Assembly: GCF_020966635.1 (NCBI RefSeq)
Contig: NZ_JAJKFQ010000005.1
Location: 522,481-586,480 of the forward strand
Source: Stieleria sp. JC731
GTDB lineage: Bacteria; Planctomycetota; Planctomycetia; Pirellulales; Pirellulaceae
DNA: 64,000 nucleotides
Direction of reading: 5' to 3'
Shown here: positions 29,330-37,747 of the stretch, piece by piece
Layout: each line of letters opens with the position of its first letter
Position numbering within the stretch: position 1 is the first letter of the stretch
Notes under the pieces: generated by a model
Told to the model about the DNA's origin: nothing
Seen by the model: only the letters and a program-made list of their open reading frames with translations
Database searches by the model: none
Translations under genes and position numbers: made by a program

Positions 29330-31867
29330 ATGAACCAGAATCGATTAAATATGAATTCGTTTCCCAGTCACCGTCGGATAGCCAAGGACGGTTTTACGAT
29401 CTTGGAAGTCTTGATCGCTTTGACCGCATCACTATTGCTGATGTTGGGACTGGCGCGTGCATACAAGCTGCTTGGTGATAAGATCACCGAACGGCAATCC
29501 GAAATGGATCTTAGCGTTCGGCTGCGTGACGTTTCGATCCGACTGCGTGACGAACTTCGACGTGCGACTTGCGAGATGACTCCTCCGGCCAAGGTTTCGG
29601 CCGGTGAAGGGTACTTGGTTTATCACGAAGGGCCGTTTACCGATTCGACGACGATCCTGGGAAGTGTGCCTCATCCGACACCGGCGAATACGACGTACTT
29701 TCCGGACAGCCGTGTCGGCGATATGGACGATTTCCTGGCGTTCACCTCTCGCGCCAAAGAAGGCGCACCGTTCATGGGCTTCATCCCGCAAGGTGTGTTA
29801 GATGCCGTTCGGTTCATCAAAGGTCAGATGACAGCCGCCGAGCAAAGTGCCTATACCAACGTGTCGGGAACCCAGCTGACACCGTTTTATTCCGAAGTCG
29901 CCGAGATCGCCTATTGGGTATCTCCCGAATGGGTTCGTAACGCAGACGGATCGCTGTATTACGAAAACCAAGTTGCCGATACCAACGGTGATTACACCTA
30001 TCACCCGGTTTACCTAGACCGTAACGGGGACCTGCTACCGGATCGGTTGAATCTGCACCGCCGAGTCCTCTTGGTGCGGCCCGATCTGAACTTCACGCCT
30101 GCGGAAATGAGTATCGTCAACGGAACCGGTGTTCCGGCAACCATCCCCGCCACCTGGAGCGTACCGACAATTCCATTCTTGGTTCGAACCGCTTCCGGGT
30201 TGCGAGTCTTGCCAATTTCCGATGTGAGTGCGACCAATCAAGCGATCTTTCCGAACGCGGTGTCGATCAACGCGCCTGGGCTTTGGCAGAACACCGGAAC
30301 GCCTGCGGCACAGTTGTTGGCCTCGCCACATTGGTTGACTGGCTTGGCACGCATTCAACAGGTGATGGATTTGTCGATCAGTCGCGTCACTGACTACTGG
30401 AGCACCCCAGCGACGGCCGCTGGAACCTACGCGACCTACGGAATGCCTACCGCAATCCTGAAGGCAAACTCGCTTGCAGAATTGACACGTCCGGAAAACC
30501 GTTTCGCCCACGTGCGGATTCCTCATCAGGTGATCAGTGCTTCCCCAGGTTCGTCGATGCCGCAATTGGCACTTTGTCCTCCGCATCCGTACTTGGTTGC
30601 CAGGGAATTTTCGCCAGCTGATTTGCTCGATACGACCGATCCTTTGACAACGGTTAACGGTGCACCAACGACGTTTCCCCATCAAGCTGATGCCACGGTT
30701 GGAACCGCACCCGGAAACGCCAAGTACTTGGATCGCTATGGTCGATTCACACTAAAAACATTCCTACGCCCCGAGTTCAACTTGGCTGATCAAGTCAGCG
30801 ACGTTGGCGCTGGTGGAACCTCGCTGGCTCGTGTTCGTCGAGGTGGCAGCGATATCATTGCCACGGACGTCGTAGGCTTTAACATCCAGATCTATGATCC
30901 CTCCGCACCGCGATTCGTTTGGATGGGACCTGATGGGCAGCCCGGTGTCGCCGGCGTCGACGATGACGTTGACGGCAGCGTTACTGACGAGGCTGACGAA
31001 CTCGGCTGGCCCGGCAGCGATGACGAGGTCGTTACCGTTAACGATCCTCGCATTGATGAAGTCTTTGTTGGTAACGGAAACCGAACTCCGACGAACTGGA
31101 ACGCGACGCCCAACCGGTTGTTTAGCCGAGTCGACGGTGGAGACTTCGTCGATTTGGGTTACATGCGTCTCGCTGGTGGCCCGATGCGTGGGTTGTTCCA
31201 GTTTGATCAGACCGGCAGTGATATTTCGCCGGTGATTTTGCCGACAACACCTGCGGCTTCTACAACGAATCACGTTGAAGAATTTGTCAGCCCATTCAGC
31301 GGGTTCAGTGCGGATCGAATCACGATTGATGCGCCCACTCCTTTCGGATCACAACAATCCACGTTTCCAGTTTCTTGGGAAAACAGTGGCCGAATGGTCG
31401 TCCGGACAGCTGCCGCGACAACACACGTCTCGTCCTTTTATCAGCCAGTCTACGACACATGGACGGACTCCTATGCGTCTGACCCTTTCGATCAAGAAGG
31501 TGTTGCGATTGGAACAACCGTGACGGGGTTCAACTATGCCGTCGAAGTCGGCGGGTTCAACGCAACCGCTTATACCGAGCGCAGAAGAACACAGGCTAAT
31601 CCGTCCAATGGATCTCCAGCTGACAACGTTACACCTCGCTATGTTGTCCAGCGTCGTTGGTCTTCGTTGGACGGAGCCTACGCCAACCCAGGTCAGTTCT
31701 TCGCGCAAGACGCCGGAAAGAATCAGACGATCAACCAGCGTTCGGCGGATCCGATCGGAATCACTGCACCGGTTCCGCAACCTCTGCGTGCTTTGAAGGT
31801 TTCGATTCGGTTGAACGATCTGTCGGCCGAAACGATTCGGCAGCAGACGGTGATTCAGGAATTCTAG
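29330..31867 (+). CDS. Prepilin-type protein 5 (GspJ/PilW-like)
   Basis: An 845-residue protein with prepilin motif KDGFTILEVLIAL (cleavage after Gly21, Glu5 conserved), followed by DLSVRLRDVSIRLRDELRRA, the helix usual in GspJ/PilW. GspJ is normally about 200 residues. An Asp/Gly-rich segment at about 533-566 (PDGQPGVAGVDDDVDG, then DELGWPGSDDE) repeats a motif in the giant GspK-like protein and in the next small protein. GGAG at 29321-29324 is five bases before the ATG at 29330, so that start is favoured over GTG 29324. Probable partner of the GspI- and GspK-like proteins in a tip complex. Confidence 0.82.
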   Translation: MNQNRLNMNSFPSHRRIAKDGFTILEVLIALTASLLLMLGLARAYKLLGDKITERQSEMDLSVRLRDVSIRLRDELRRATCEMTPPAKVSAGEGYLVYHEGPFTDSTTILGSVPHPTPANTTYFPDSRVGDMDDFLAFTSRAKEGAPFMGFIPQGVLDAVRFIKGQMTAAEQSAYTNVSGTQLTPFYSEVAEIAYWVSPEWVRNADGSLYYENQVADTNGDYTYHPVYLDRNGDLLPDRLNLHRRVLLVRPDLNFTPAEMSIVNGTGVPATIPATWSVPTIPFLVRTASGLRVLPISDVSATNQAIFPNAVSINAPGLWQNTGTPAAQLLASPHWLTGLARIQQVMDLSISRVTDYWSTPATAAGTYATYGMPTAILKANSLAELTRPENRFAHVRIPHQVISASPGSSMPQLALCPPHPYLVAREFSPADLLDTTDPLTTVNGAPTTFPHQADATVGTAPGNAKYLDRYGRFTLKTFLRPEFNLADQVSDVGAGGTSLARVRRGGSDIIATDVVGFNIQIYDPSAPRFVWMGPDGQPGVAGVDDDVDGSVTDEADELGWPGSDDEVVTVNDPRIDEVFVGNGNRTPTNWNATPNRLFSRVDGGDFVDLGYMRLAGGPMRGLFQFDQTGSDISPVILPTTPAASTTNHVEEFVSPFSGFSADRITIDAPTPFGSQQSTFPVSWENSGRMVVRTAAATTHVSSFYQPVYDTWTDSYASDPFDQEGVAIGTTVTGFNYAVEVGGFNATAYTERRRTQANPSNGSPADNVTPRYVVQRRWSSLDGAYANPGQFFAQDAGKNQTINQRSADPIGITAPVPQPLRALKVSIRLNDLSAETIRQQTVIQEF

Positions 31868-31895
31868 GGTTAGGTTTTTGTAGGACTGAAGGTCG

Positions 31896-32360
31896 ATGAA
31901 ACTGGGATGGAGCCTCGCTGTCGGATTGTTACTGGTGTCGATTGCCGCCGGTTCATTCGTCCGTGCCCGCCAGATTCAAAATTCCGTCGCGTCTTTTACT
32001 CCGCGACGATTCGCACCTGATCCCATCGAAGATGTGTTCGCGTCGAAGCAAGCGAGGCCGTATTGTTTCGATTCGAAAGCAGCGGTGTTGTTGACATCAG
32101 GTGAAGATGGGTTTCCCGGACGCGCGTTTGAGGATGATGACCTGGACGGTGAGATCGACGACCGATCGGAGATGGGAGCCGTCCCGAGTGATGATCGGTG
32201 TTTATCGCCAGCGGATGTTGGTTACGCCGAAGCGTCGCAGCGCCCCGAAACCATGGTCGTTTCACGAGGTGCATATGTCGAATGTGATGCCGAGCAAGAT
32301 GGGGAAGCCGACCGGGTTTTAAGGCCCGATGGTTGGTATGTCGGCGGTAAGTCGCAGTAG
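31896..32360 (+). CDS. Small exported Asp-rich protein at the end of cluster A
   Basis: A 154-residue protein with an N-terminal hydrophobic segment (3-22; signal or anchor, not a prepilin motif). Residues 69-100 (EDGFPGRAFEDDDLDGE, then EMGAVPSDD) repeat the Asp-rich motif of the two preceding pseudopilins. The rest has no family I recognise, with two Cys (CFD, ECD) and a DGWYVGG end. It is 28 bp after the GspJ-like gene, in the same direction, with AAGG upstream, so it belongs to the operon. The shared motif suggests that it binds the same ion or partner as the pseudopilins. Confidence 0.65.
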   Translation: MKLGWSLAVGLLLVSIAAGSFVRARQIQNSVASFTPRRFAPDPIEDVFASKQARPYCFDSKAAVLLTSGEDGFPGRAFEDDDLDGEIDDRSEMGAVPSDDRCLSPADVGYAEASQRPETMVVSRGAYVECDAEQDGEADRVLRPDGWYVGGKSQ

Positions 32361-32440
32361 TCGTGATCGACAGTATAGGTGCGTGACGTCGAGAAACCGT
32401 TGGTAACGGGATGCGGTTAACGCGTGATGTTTACGTTTTC

Positions 32441-32657
32441 ATCAGCCGCCACGCGCGAGCGTGCGGTTCTGTGTTCGGGATTGGTCTGGGGCAGGAACCG
32501 CGGGCTGGCGCCCTGCGGCTGATGGGCGATTTGTATCAGCCGCTACGCGCGAGCGTGCGGTTCTGTGTGCTGTGCACGGTTCGGTGATTCATCTAACCGT
32601 CGCTAGCGCGATTCGGCTCATGGGTATTTTCAACCGTCGCTAGCGCGATTCGGCTCA
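32441..32657. repeat. Dispersed hairpin repeats, copies 2 and 3 plus two half-elements
   Basis: 32441-32523 is a full element (atcagccgcc ... gcggctgat). A second left half begins at 32535, and two right halves (aaccgtcgctagcgcgattcggctca) lie at 32595-32620 and 32632-32657. The last three bases are the reverse complement of the TGA that ends the rhamnogalacturonan lyase gene. Confidence 0.8.
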
Positions 32658-34535
32658 GGGTTGGTGTTCTTGCATTCCTTCACCCAAAAAGAAACTTGTG
32701 TGGGGAGGCTTGTTGTAAACAACGTTTTGCCATGCGATTGCAAGCCGATACTGATGATCTTGCATCAGGGTGACGATTCGATGGTCACTTGGAATCGTTG
32801 TTGTGAAAACTCGCAAACTCTTTCGATCCGGCGATGTCATGATCAACTCTTCACGCCAGTCGCCGAGGATGTCTCCGACTAAGTTTGGGCCTCGGGGGGC
32901 ACCACGGCTTTGGGTATTGAACAGCGTCTCTTCGCGTTCATTTTCCCAGTTCCATTTCTGGACGCGTGAGTACCCGACCAACTCGCGAAGCAAATCGCCA
33001 TCCCACCAAATCGCCCAACTGCTGGTTCGTGGTGCGCGACCGACCACTTGGCCTTTTGCTGTGCGCAATCCGCCGGGACCTCCCCAAGCCTCGCAGCCCG
33101 GATGTCGCGGGTCGATGTCTGCGGCAAGTCCGCTGCCGATATCCACACCCGGACTATGACTCCAGAGAATCTCACCGGTGCGGGCATCACGCATGGCTGC
33201 ACCGGGAGTTCCGAATCGACGCGTGGCTTCTTCGTTTTCTTGGACCGAAAAGATCTCTAAGCCCGGACGTTCGGGATCCAGGTCACTTAGGTGCATCGCG
33301 TCTCCGTGACGTAAACCTGATGAGTACAACCCCGTGCCGTCATCGTCGACCACCATGGCTTGATAAACGATTTCGTCTTTCCCATCCTCGTCAACATCGG
33401 CAACGGATAACGAATGGCCGCCCATGCCGGAAAACGCGGAGGCGTCTCGGTAGGGGCGACGACCGATACCGGAATCAAAACTCCAACGCTGCGTCAGTTC
33501 CCCCTCGCGCCAGTCCCATGCGGCCATTGCGATGCGTCCATACACGCCACGGCACATGACAACGCTGGGCCGTTTTCCATCAAGGTACGCGATGCAGGCA
33601 AGGAAACGATCACAGCGATTTCCGTAGTCATCGTTTCCACCATTGCCGCCGATTCCTCCCCAGCCATTGATGGGGTCACGTCCTGGAATGTAGTCAACCG
33701 TGCAGAGGGCTTTACCGTCGGTGCCTGAAAAGACGGTGAAGAATTCCGGTCCCGATAAGACTCGTCCGAAAGACTTCGAACGTTCTTCCAGAACTCGCCA
33801 ATCGGCTGTCGCATCTCCGATCACATTGCCTTTTCCGTCTGTGGTTCCGTCTGCCGTTTTGCAAGCGACTTCGGCGCATCCGTCACCGTCGAGGTCGTAA
33901 ACCATGAACTGTGTGTAGTGTTCTCCTTCGCGAATGTTTTTGCCTAGGTTGATTCGCCACAACAGCGTCCCGTCGAACTCATAGGCATCTAAAATGGGTT
34001 CACCGGTGATTCCAGAATGTGAATTGTCACGTGCTTTGGAAATCTGATGGAGCACGATTTCGTAGTCGCCGTCACCATCCAGATCTGCGATGGAGGTGTC
34101 GCCAGGACGGTAGCCATCGATCGATTGGATAGGGATTTCGTGGTACCCGTTCTTCCACAGTTTCACCGTTTTCGAATTGCCGCCTTCGATACCGTCGATC
34201 ACTGGTCGAATAAAAAATTCGGCATCATTATTTGCAAGCGAATCGGCGACAAAGTTTGTCCCTCCGGAAAGAGGGCTATCGTTCAGGCGTTTGCCCTGGG
34301 ATTCCGGAGAGGTCTCGTACACATTGAACTGAACATTCGGCGGATCATCGCTGAGCAATCGCCAACTTAAGAACACACGCTCGCCATCGGCGACGGCGAC
34401 CAGCCCACGATCGATTTTTTCTCTCTGACGCTGATCGTGTGGAGGCTGGCCCCGTGATTGAATACAGGACAGCGCCACGCTTCCGATCGCAATGGTGAAG
34501 TGAAGAAGGTTCATTTGTCGCATGGAGGTGGGCAT
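32655..34535 (-). CDS. Rhamnogalacturonan lyase, polysaccharide lyase family 11
   Basis: A 626-residue secreted enzyme that cleaves the rhamnose-galacturonate backbone of rhamnogalacturonan I by beta-elimination. The N-terminal signal peptide is MNLLHFTIAIGSVALSC in its core. After it comes KIDRGLVAVADGERVFLSWRLL, the usual PL11 opening. Calcium-binding propeller loops are visible (IADLDGDGDYEIVL, VYDLDGDGCAEVACKTADG, VADVDEDGKDEIVYQ), and the C-terminal half has WDGDLLRELVG and MQDHQYRLAIAWQNVVYNKPPH. Length fits PL11 (about 600). The signal-peptide region offers starts at 34535, 34523 and 34514; none has a clear ribosome site. It is a single gene whose stop lies in a dispersed repeat. It points to pectin use, common in marine planctomycetes. 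Confidence 0.92.
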   Translation of the reverse strand: MPTSMRQMNLLHFTIAIGSVALSCIQSRGQPPHDQRQREKIDRGLVAVADGERVFLSWRLLSDDPPNVQFNVYETSPESQGKRLNDSPLSGGTNFVADSLANNDAEFFIRPVIDGIEGGNSKTVKLWKNGYHEIPIQSIDGYRPGDTSIADLDGDGDYEIVLHQISKARDNSHSGITGEPILDAYEFDGTLLWRINLGKNIREGEHYTQFMVYDLDGDGCAEVACKTADGTTDGKGNVIGDATADWRVLEERSKSFGRVLSGPEFFTVFSGTDGKALCTVDYIPGRDPINGWGGIGGNGGNDDYGNRCDRFLACIAYLDGKRPSVVMCRGVYGRIAMAAWDWREGELTQRWSFDSGIGRRPYRDASAFSGMGGHSLSVADVDEDGKDEIVYQAMVVDDDGTGLYSSGLRHGDAMHLSDLDPERPGLEIFSVQENEEATRRFGTPGAAMRDARTGEILWSHSPGVDIGSGLAADIDPRHPGCEAWGGPGGLRTAKGQVVGRAPRTSSWAIWWDGDLLRELVGYSRVQKWNWENEREETLFNTQSRGAPRGPNLVGDILGDWREELIMTSPDRKSLRVFTTTIPSDHRIVTLMQDHQYRLAIAWQNVVYNKPPHTSFFLGEGMQEHQP

Positions 34536-34661
34536 CGCGAATCGAATTGAGGAGGGATGGGAAAGCAGTATAGTTGTATGTGGAAGGGAGTCTTTTGCCT
34601 TGGCCAAGTCCGTCAAACCCTTTCTCTTTAAGACATTTATTAACGAAACAGGGACGATGGG

Positions 34662-35288
34662 ATGCAGTTTCTAAAAAAGCTCTTTGGTTCTTCGGGTCCC
34701 AAGAACGTGACCATCGAAATCGACTCAGTTTGGCAAACCGACCAAGCGAAGCGGCAAGGTATTGGCAAAGAGATCCAACGGGCTGACCAAAGTGACGCCG
34801 TCGCGATTCTGGTTATCGCGCATTTTGCAGACTCCTTGCGCTGGGTACAGGAAGTTACGGAATCGATCTCGTGTCAAACACCGGTCATGGCGGTGCTTGC
34901 AGATCAACTTTCTGCCAGTATCGCATCGGGGTTGGATGTCACCCATTCAGATATCATCGAACTGATCATTGCCGAGCGTCATCCCTTGCCTCGTGTTGAC
35001 GGTAAAGTTCTTAATGACTTTGCCGCCGTGTTGCCTTGCCGCTGCAGGGTGACATATCACCATTCGCTGGAAGAGCCATTGATGCGGCAATTTGCTGGCG
35101 ACAACCTCTCGCGAATGTTGGAGATGTTGGGCATGCAGCCGGATGAGAAGATCGAGAGCAGCATGGTGACTCGTGCGATCCGCAATGCACAAAAGCGTCT
35201 TGCGTCTGCCTTGTCATCCAACTCTCATAGCGGCTTGAAAGCGGATTCGATGGAGGAGTGGTTCCAGAAAAACGTTTCTAAGAAATGA
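34662..35288 (+). CDS. Orphan protein derived from SecA nucleotide-binding domain 2
   Basis: A 208-residue cytoplasmic protein. From about residue 102 it follows SecA step by step: IIAERHPLPRVD (SecA IIGTERHESRRID), YHHSLEEPLMRQFAGDN (SecA FYLS-EDALMRIF), and LGMQPDEKIESSMVTRAI plus RNAQKRL (SecA LGM...IEHPWVTKAIANAQRKV). Where SecA has the arginine-finger motif GRSGRQGD, this protein has NDFAAVLP, so ATPase function is not expected. The N-terminal half (about 45-90) could match the earlier part of the same SecA domain, but more weakly. It ends where SecA would continue into its scaffold helix. Start ATG at 34662 with AGGGA upstream. Divergent from the lyase, unlinked to other sec genes. The role is unknown; regulation or decoy of translocase is conceivable. 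Confidence 0.65.
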   Translation: MQFLKKLFGSSGPKNVTIEIDSVWQTDQAKRQGIGKEIQRADQSDAVAILVIAHFADSLRWVQEVTESISCQTPVMAVLADQLSASIASGLDVTHSDIIELIIAERHPLPRVDGKVLNDFAAVLPCRCRVTYHHSLEEPLMRQFAGDNLSRMLEMLGMQPDEKIESSMVTRAIRNAQKRLASALSSNSHSGLKADSMEEWFQKNVSKK

Positions 35289-35437
35289 GCTCTGCCTCTT
35301 TTGGCTGGGCACGTTGGGGTAAGAAGTGGCGTGCGAGCCAATCCGATATTTACGTCATGGTAGCGTTCCTCTGATCACGCAAAACGGACCAATCGTGTAC
35401 CATGATGAGGTCTTGTCACCCCATCGTGGAGCTATAC

Positions 35438-37060
35438 ATGAAATTGAAGAGACAAATCGCCGGGGCATGTCTCGGTTTGGTATTTGCAGTCTTGTCAGTC
35501 GGGATGTCTCCCGCTGCCGCACAGGAAAAACTTTCGCCCAGCTACATTCCGCAGGATGCGATTGCGGCCGCGTTTGCGTTTCCCGCCGAAACGTTGACCG
35601 ACAAATCAATGGAAATGATGCCGGTAGAAGTCGCGCAAGCATTTCTGCTGACCGAAGTCGGAATCGATCCCTTCAAAGTCCGGTCCGTCAAGATTGTTTC
35701 CGGCATGCCATCACCCGCAGGGCCTGTTGCTGGCGCGGTGATCGAGTTCACCGAATCGTTCAGTCTGGATCAATTGGTTCCCAAGATCCGCGAGCGTTTT
35801 GAAGAGTCGACGTTAGATGGCAAGCAGATTCTAGAGTCGATGGGACGAGGGCCAACCATTCAGATTTTCCAGCCGGATTCGACAACCGTGTTGGTGGGTG
35901 TCGGCGGCTACCTATCGAACATGCTCAATGCATCGGCGTCGGGTTCGTCAGGGCAATTGGCTGCGTTGACCGGACGAATGTCTAAACGTCCCGGAGTCTT
36001 AATCGCTACCGTCTTTGGCCAAATCCGAAATATGGTCACACCGATGCTGAAGCAGCAGCAGGGAAACTTGCCGCCTCAGCTGCATGGTCTGACAGACTTG
36101 TTCGAGCAATGCGACGCTTTGTTGGTGAACGTCAATCCGAACGTCATGCAGACCAAGATGCAAATCACCTTGATCGGGAAGGACGAGTCGTCGGCTCAAA
36201 CGGTCGGCAAGACGCTCAATGACAGCATCGATTTCGCACGGCAAATGATTGTCGCTCAGATGGCGTCCAGTATGCAAGGGAATGATCCGGTCGAACAAGC
36301 GACTGTGAAGTACTTCATTCGTATTTCCGAATTGCTAGGCAATCGATTCCGGCCTGTTGTAAACGGCAAGTTGGTTCAGATTTCAGATGACGGCGGTTTC
36401 TTTTCGGTTGGCGTTGCGATTGGTCTTCTATTGCCCGCAGTCCAAGCTGCACGCACCGCGGCGCGGACCATGTCGTCATCGAATAACTTGAAGCATATCG
36501 GTTTGGCCATGCACAACTATCATTCCGCATACAACACGCTTCCGATCAACGCGATCACGGATGACGCAGGAAAGCCGCTACTTAGCTGGCGTGTTGCGAT
36601 TCTTCCGTTTATCGAAGAACAAGAGTTGTATTCAAGGTTTCACTTGGATGAACCGTGGGACAGTGATCACAACAAGCAACTGATTTATGAGATGCCGAAG
36701 GTGTATGAGCATCCGAACCTAACGCTTGCCGTTGGTGAGACCATTTACCAAGTTCCTTTTGGTGAAGGTCTAATCATGGAGAAGGACAAGCCACGGCGTT
36801 TTAGAGATGTCATCGACGGTTTGTCAAATACGATCATGGCCTACGAATCGGCTGAGACGTCCGCAATTGAATGGACCAATCCGAACGACCCGGTCATCAA
36901 CATGGCCGATCCCTTGGCAATGATGGGAGATTCGCCTCCGGGTAGTTTTCAAGTTTTGATGGGCGATGGCGCCGTCAATAGAATTGTGCGAAATGTCGAT
37001 CTGGATCTGTTTCGTTCGTTGTTGACGTTTGCTGGTGGCGAACGGATTAACGGGTTTTAG
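35438..37060 (+). CDS. Secreted protein with C-terminal DUF1559 (SBP_bac_10) domain
   Basis: A 540-residue protein with signal peptide (1-29, ending SPAAAQ). Residues about 30-325 are an unclassified region. From about 328 the sequence [56 protein letters not shown] and the late [10 protein letters not shown] are typical of DUF1559, the large planctomycete-specific family. In most members that segment directly follows a prepilin leader and helix (GFTLVELLVVIAIIG). Here the leader is absent and the domain sits inside a soluble exported protein, although [13 protein letters not shown] keeps the remnant end of the helix. GGAG at 35427-35430 supports ATG 35438. A terminator follows at 37101. Function unknown. 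Confidence 0.85.
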   Translation: MKLKRQIAGACLGLVFAVLSVGMSPAAAQEKLSPSYIPQDAIAAAFAFPAETLTDKSMEMMPVEVAQAFLLTEVGIDPFKVRSVKIVSGMPSPAGPVAGAVIEFTESFSLDQLVPKIRERFEESTLDGKQILESMGRGPTIQIFQPDSTTVLVGVGGYLSNMLNASASGSSGQLAALTGRMSKRPGVLIATVFGQIRNMVTPMLKQQQGNLPPQLHGLTDLFEQCDALLVNVNPNVMQTKMQITLIGKDESSAQTVGKTLNDSIDFARQMIVAQMASSMQGNDPVEQATVKYFIRISELLGNRFRPVVNGKLVQISDDGGFFSVGVAIGLLLPAVQAARTAARTMSSSNNLKHIGLAMHNYHSAYNTLPINAITDDAGKPLLSWRVAILPFIEEQELYSRFHLDEPWDSDHNKQLIYEMPKVYEHPNLTLAVGETIYQVPFGEGLIMEKDKPRRFRDVIDGLSNTIMAYESAETSAIEWTNPNDPVINMADPLAMMGDSPPGSFQVLMGDGAVNRIVRNVDLDLFRSLLTFAGGERINGF

Positions 37061-37100
37061 GTCGGCTGTCGCGACTGCTGAAGCCAAGCTGAAATCAGAA

Positions 37101-37129
37101 AGCCACTCTCGTGTCGGGAGTGGCTTTTT
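37101..37129 (+). terminator. Intrinsic terminator after the DUF1559 gene
   Basis: Ten-base stem AGCCACTCTC/GGGAGTGGCT (37101-37110, 37116-37125, one T-G pair), loop GTGTC, then TTTTT to 37129. Confidence 0.85.
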
Positions 37130-37131
37130 GC

Positions 37132-37166
37132 ATGGCGGTAGTGGACGAAGCGATGAGTCCATTCAG
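37132..37166 (-). repeat. Inverted fragment of the 58-kb repeat
   Basis: The stretch ggtagtggacgaagcgatga followed by gtccat is the reverse complement of a segment found in both long repeats at 58478-58688 and 58766-58983. The same sequence family is therefore present more than 20 kb away and in opposite orientation. Confidence 0.7.
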
Positions 37167-37206
37167 CAGGCGTTCTGGCCGATGGGATTGGCTGAGTGGT
37201 GTGGAA

Positions 37207-37501
37207 TGGACTGCTGCAGTAACCGCGGGCTAACGCCCGGCGTCTGATATTGCACAGCAACGTATTTAACCGTCGCTAGCGCGATTCGGCTCATGGGGGG
37301 ATTTTTATCAGCCGCTACGTGCCAGCGTGCGGTTACCCGGTCGGGATCCCAAACCGGCAGGAACCGCGGGCTGGCGCCCTGCGGCTGATGAGCGAGCAGA
37401 CCAGATTGTGGAGGCACAATCAGCCGCTACGCGCCAGCGTGCGGTTATGTGTTCGGGATCGGTCTGGGGTATAAACCGCGGGCTCATGCCCGGCGGCTGA
37501 T
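37207..37501. repeat. Dispersed hairpin repeats, cluster of two full and two partial copies
   Basis: Full elements lie at 37307-37389 and 37419-37501, each running from atcagccgctacg to gcggctgat with internal pairing arms. A partial right end lies at about 37219-37248 and a half-element (aaccgtcgctagcgcgattcggctca) at 37268-37293. It fills the space between the DUF1559 gene and the leader of the secretin gene. 37502-37747 holds no further feature I can support. Confidence 0.8.
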
Positions 37502-37747
37502 ACCTCTTGGTCGAATCCCCCTGACCGAGGTGCGGTGAACCGTTGAAGCCGCACGCTTCAGATCAAAACCACCCTCGAAATCGAGGAAAAGTTCGCCAGT
37601 TGACTGTTTTTGCTTCGTTGAGGGGAAACATTCGCCGATATCGGAAAAGGATGTCAGCTTTTAACGGTTATGCGGGCTGTACCTGCAAAACCGCGGTTGA
37701 TGTTCTAGCAATCGAAATCGCTCCCGCGGATCAATCCCTCAAGGCGA

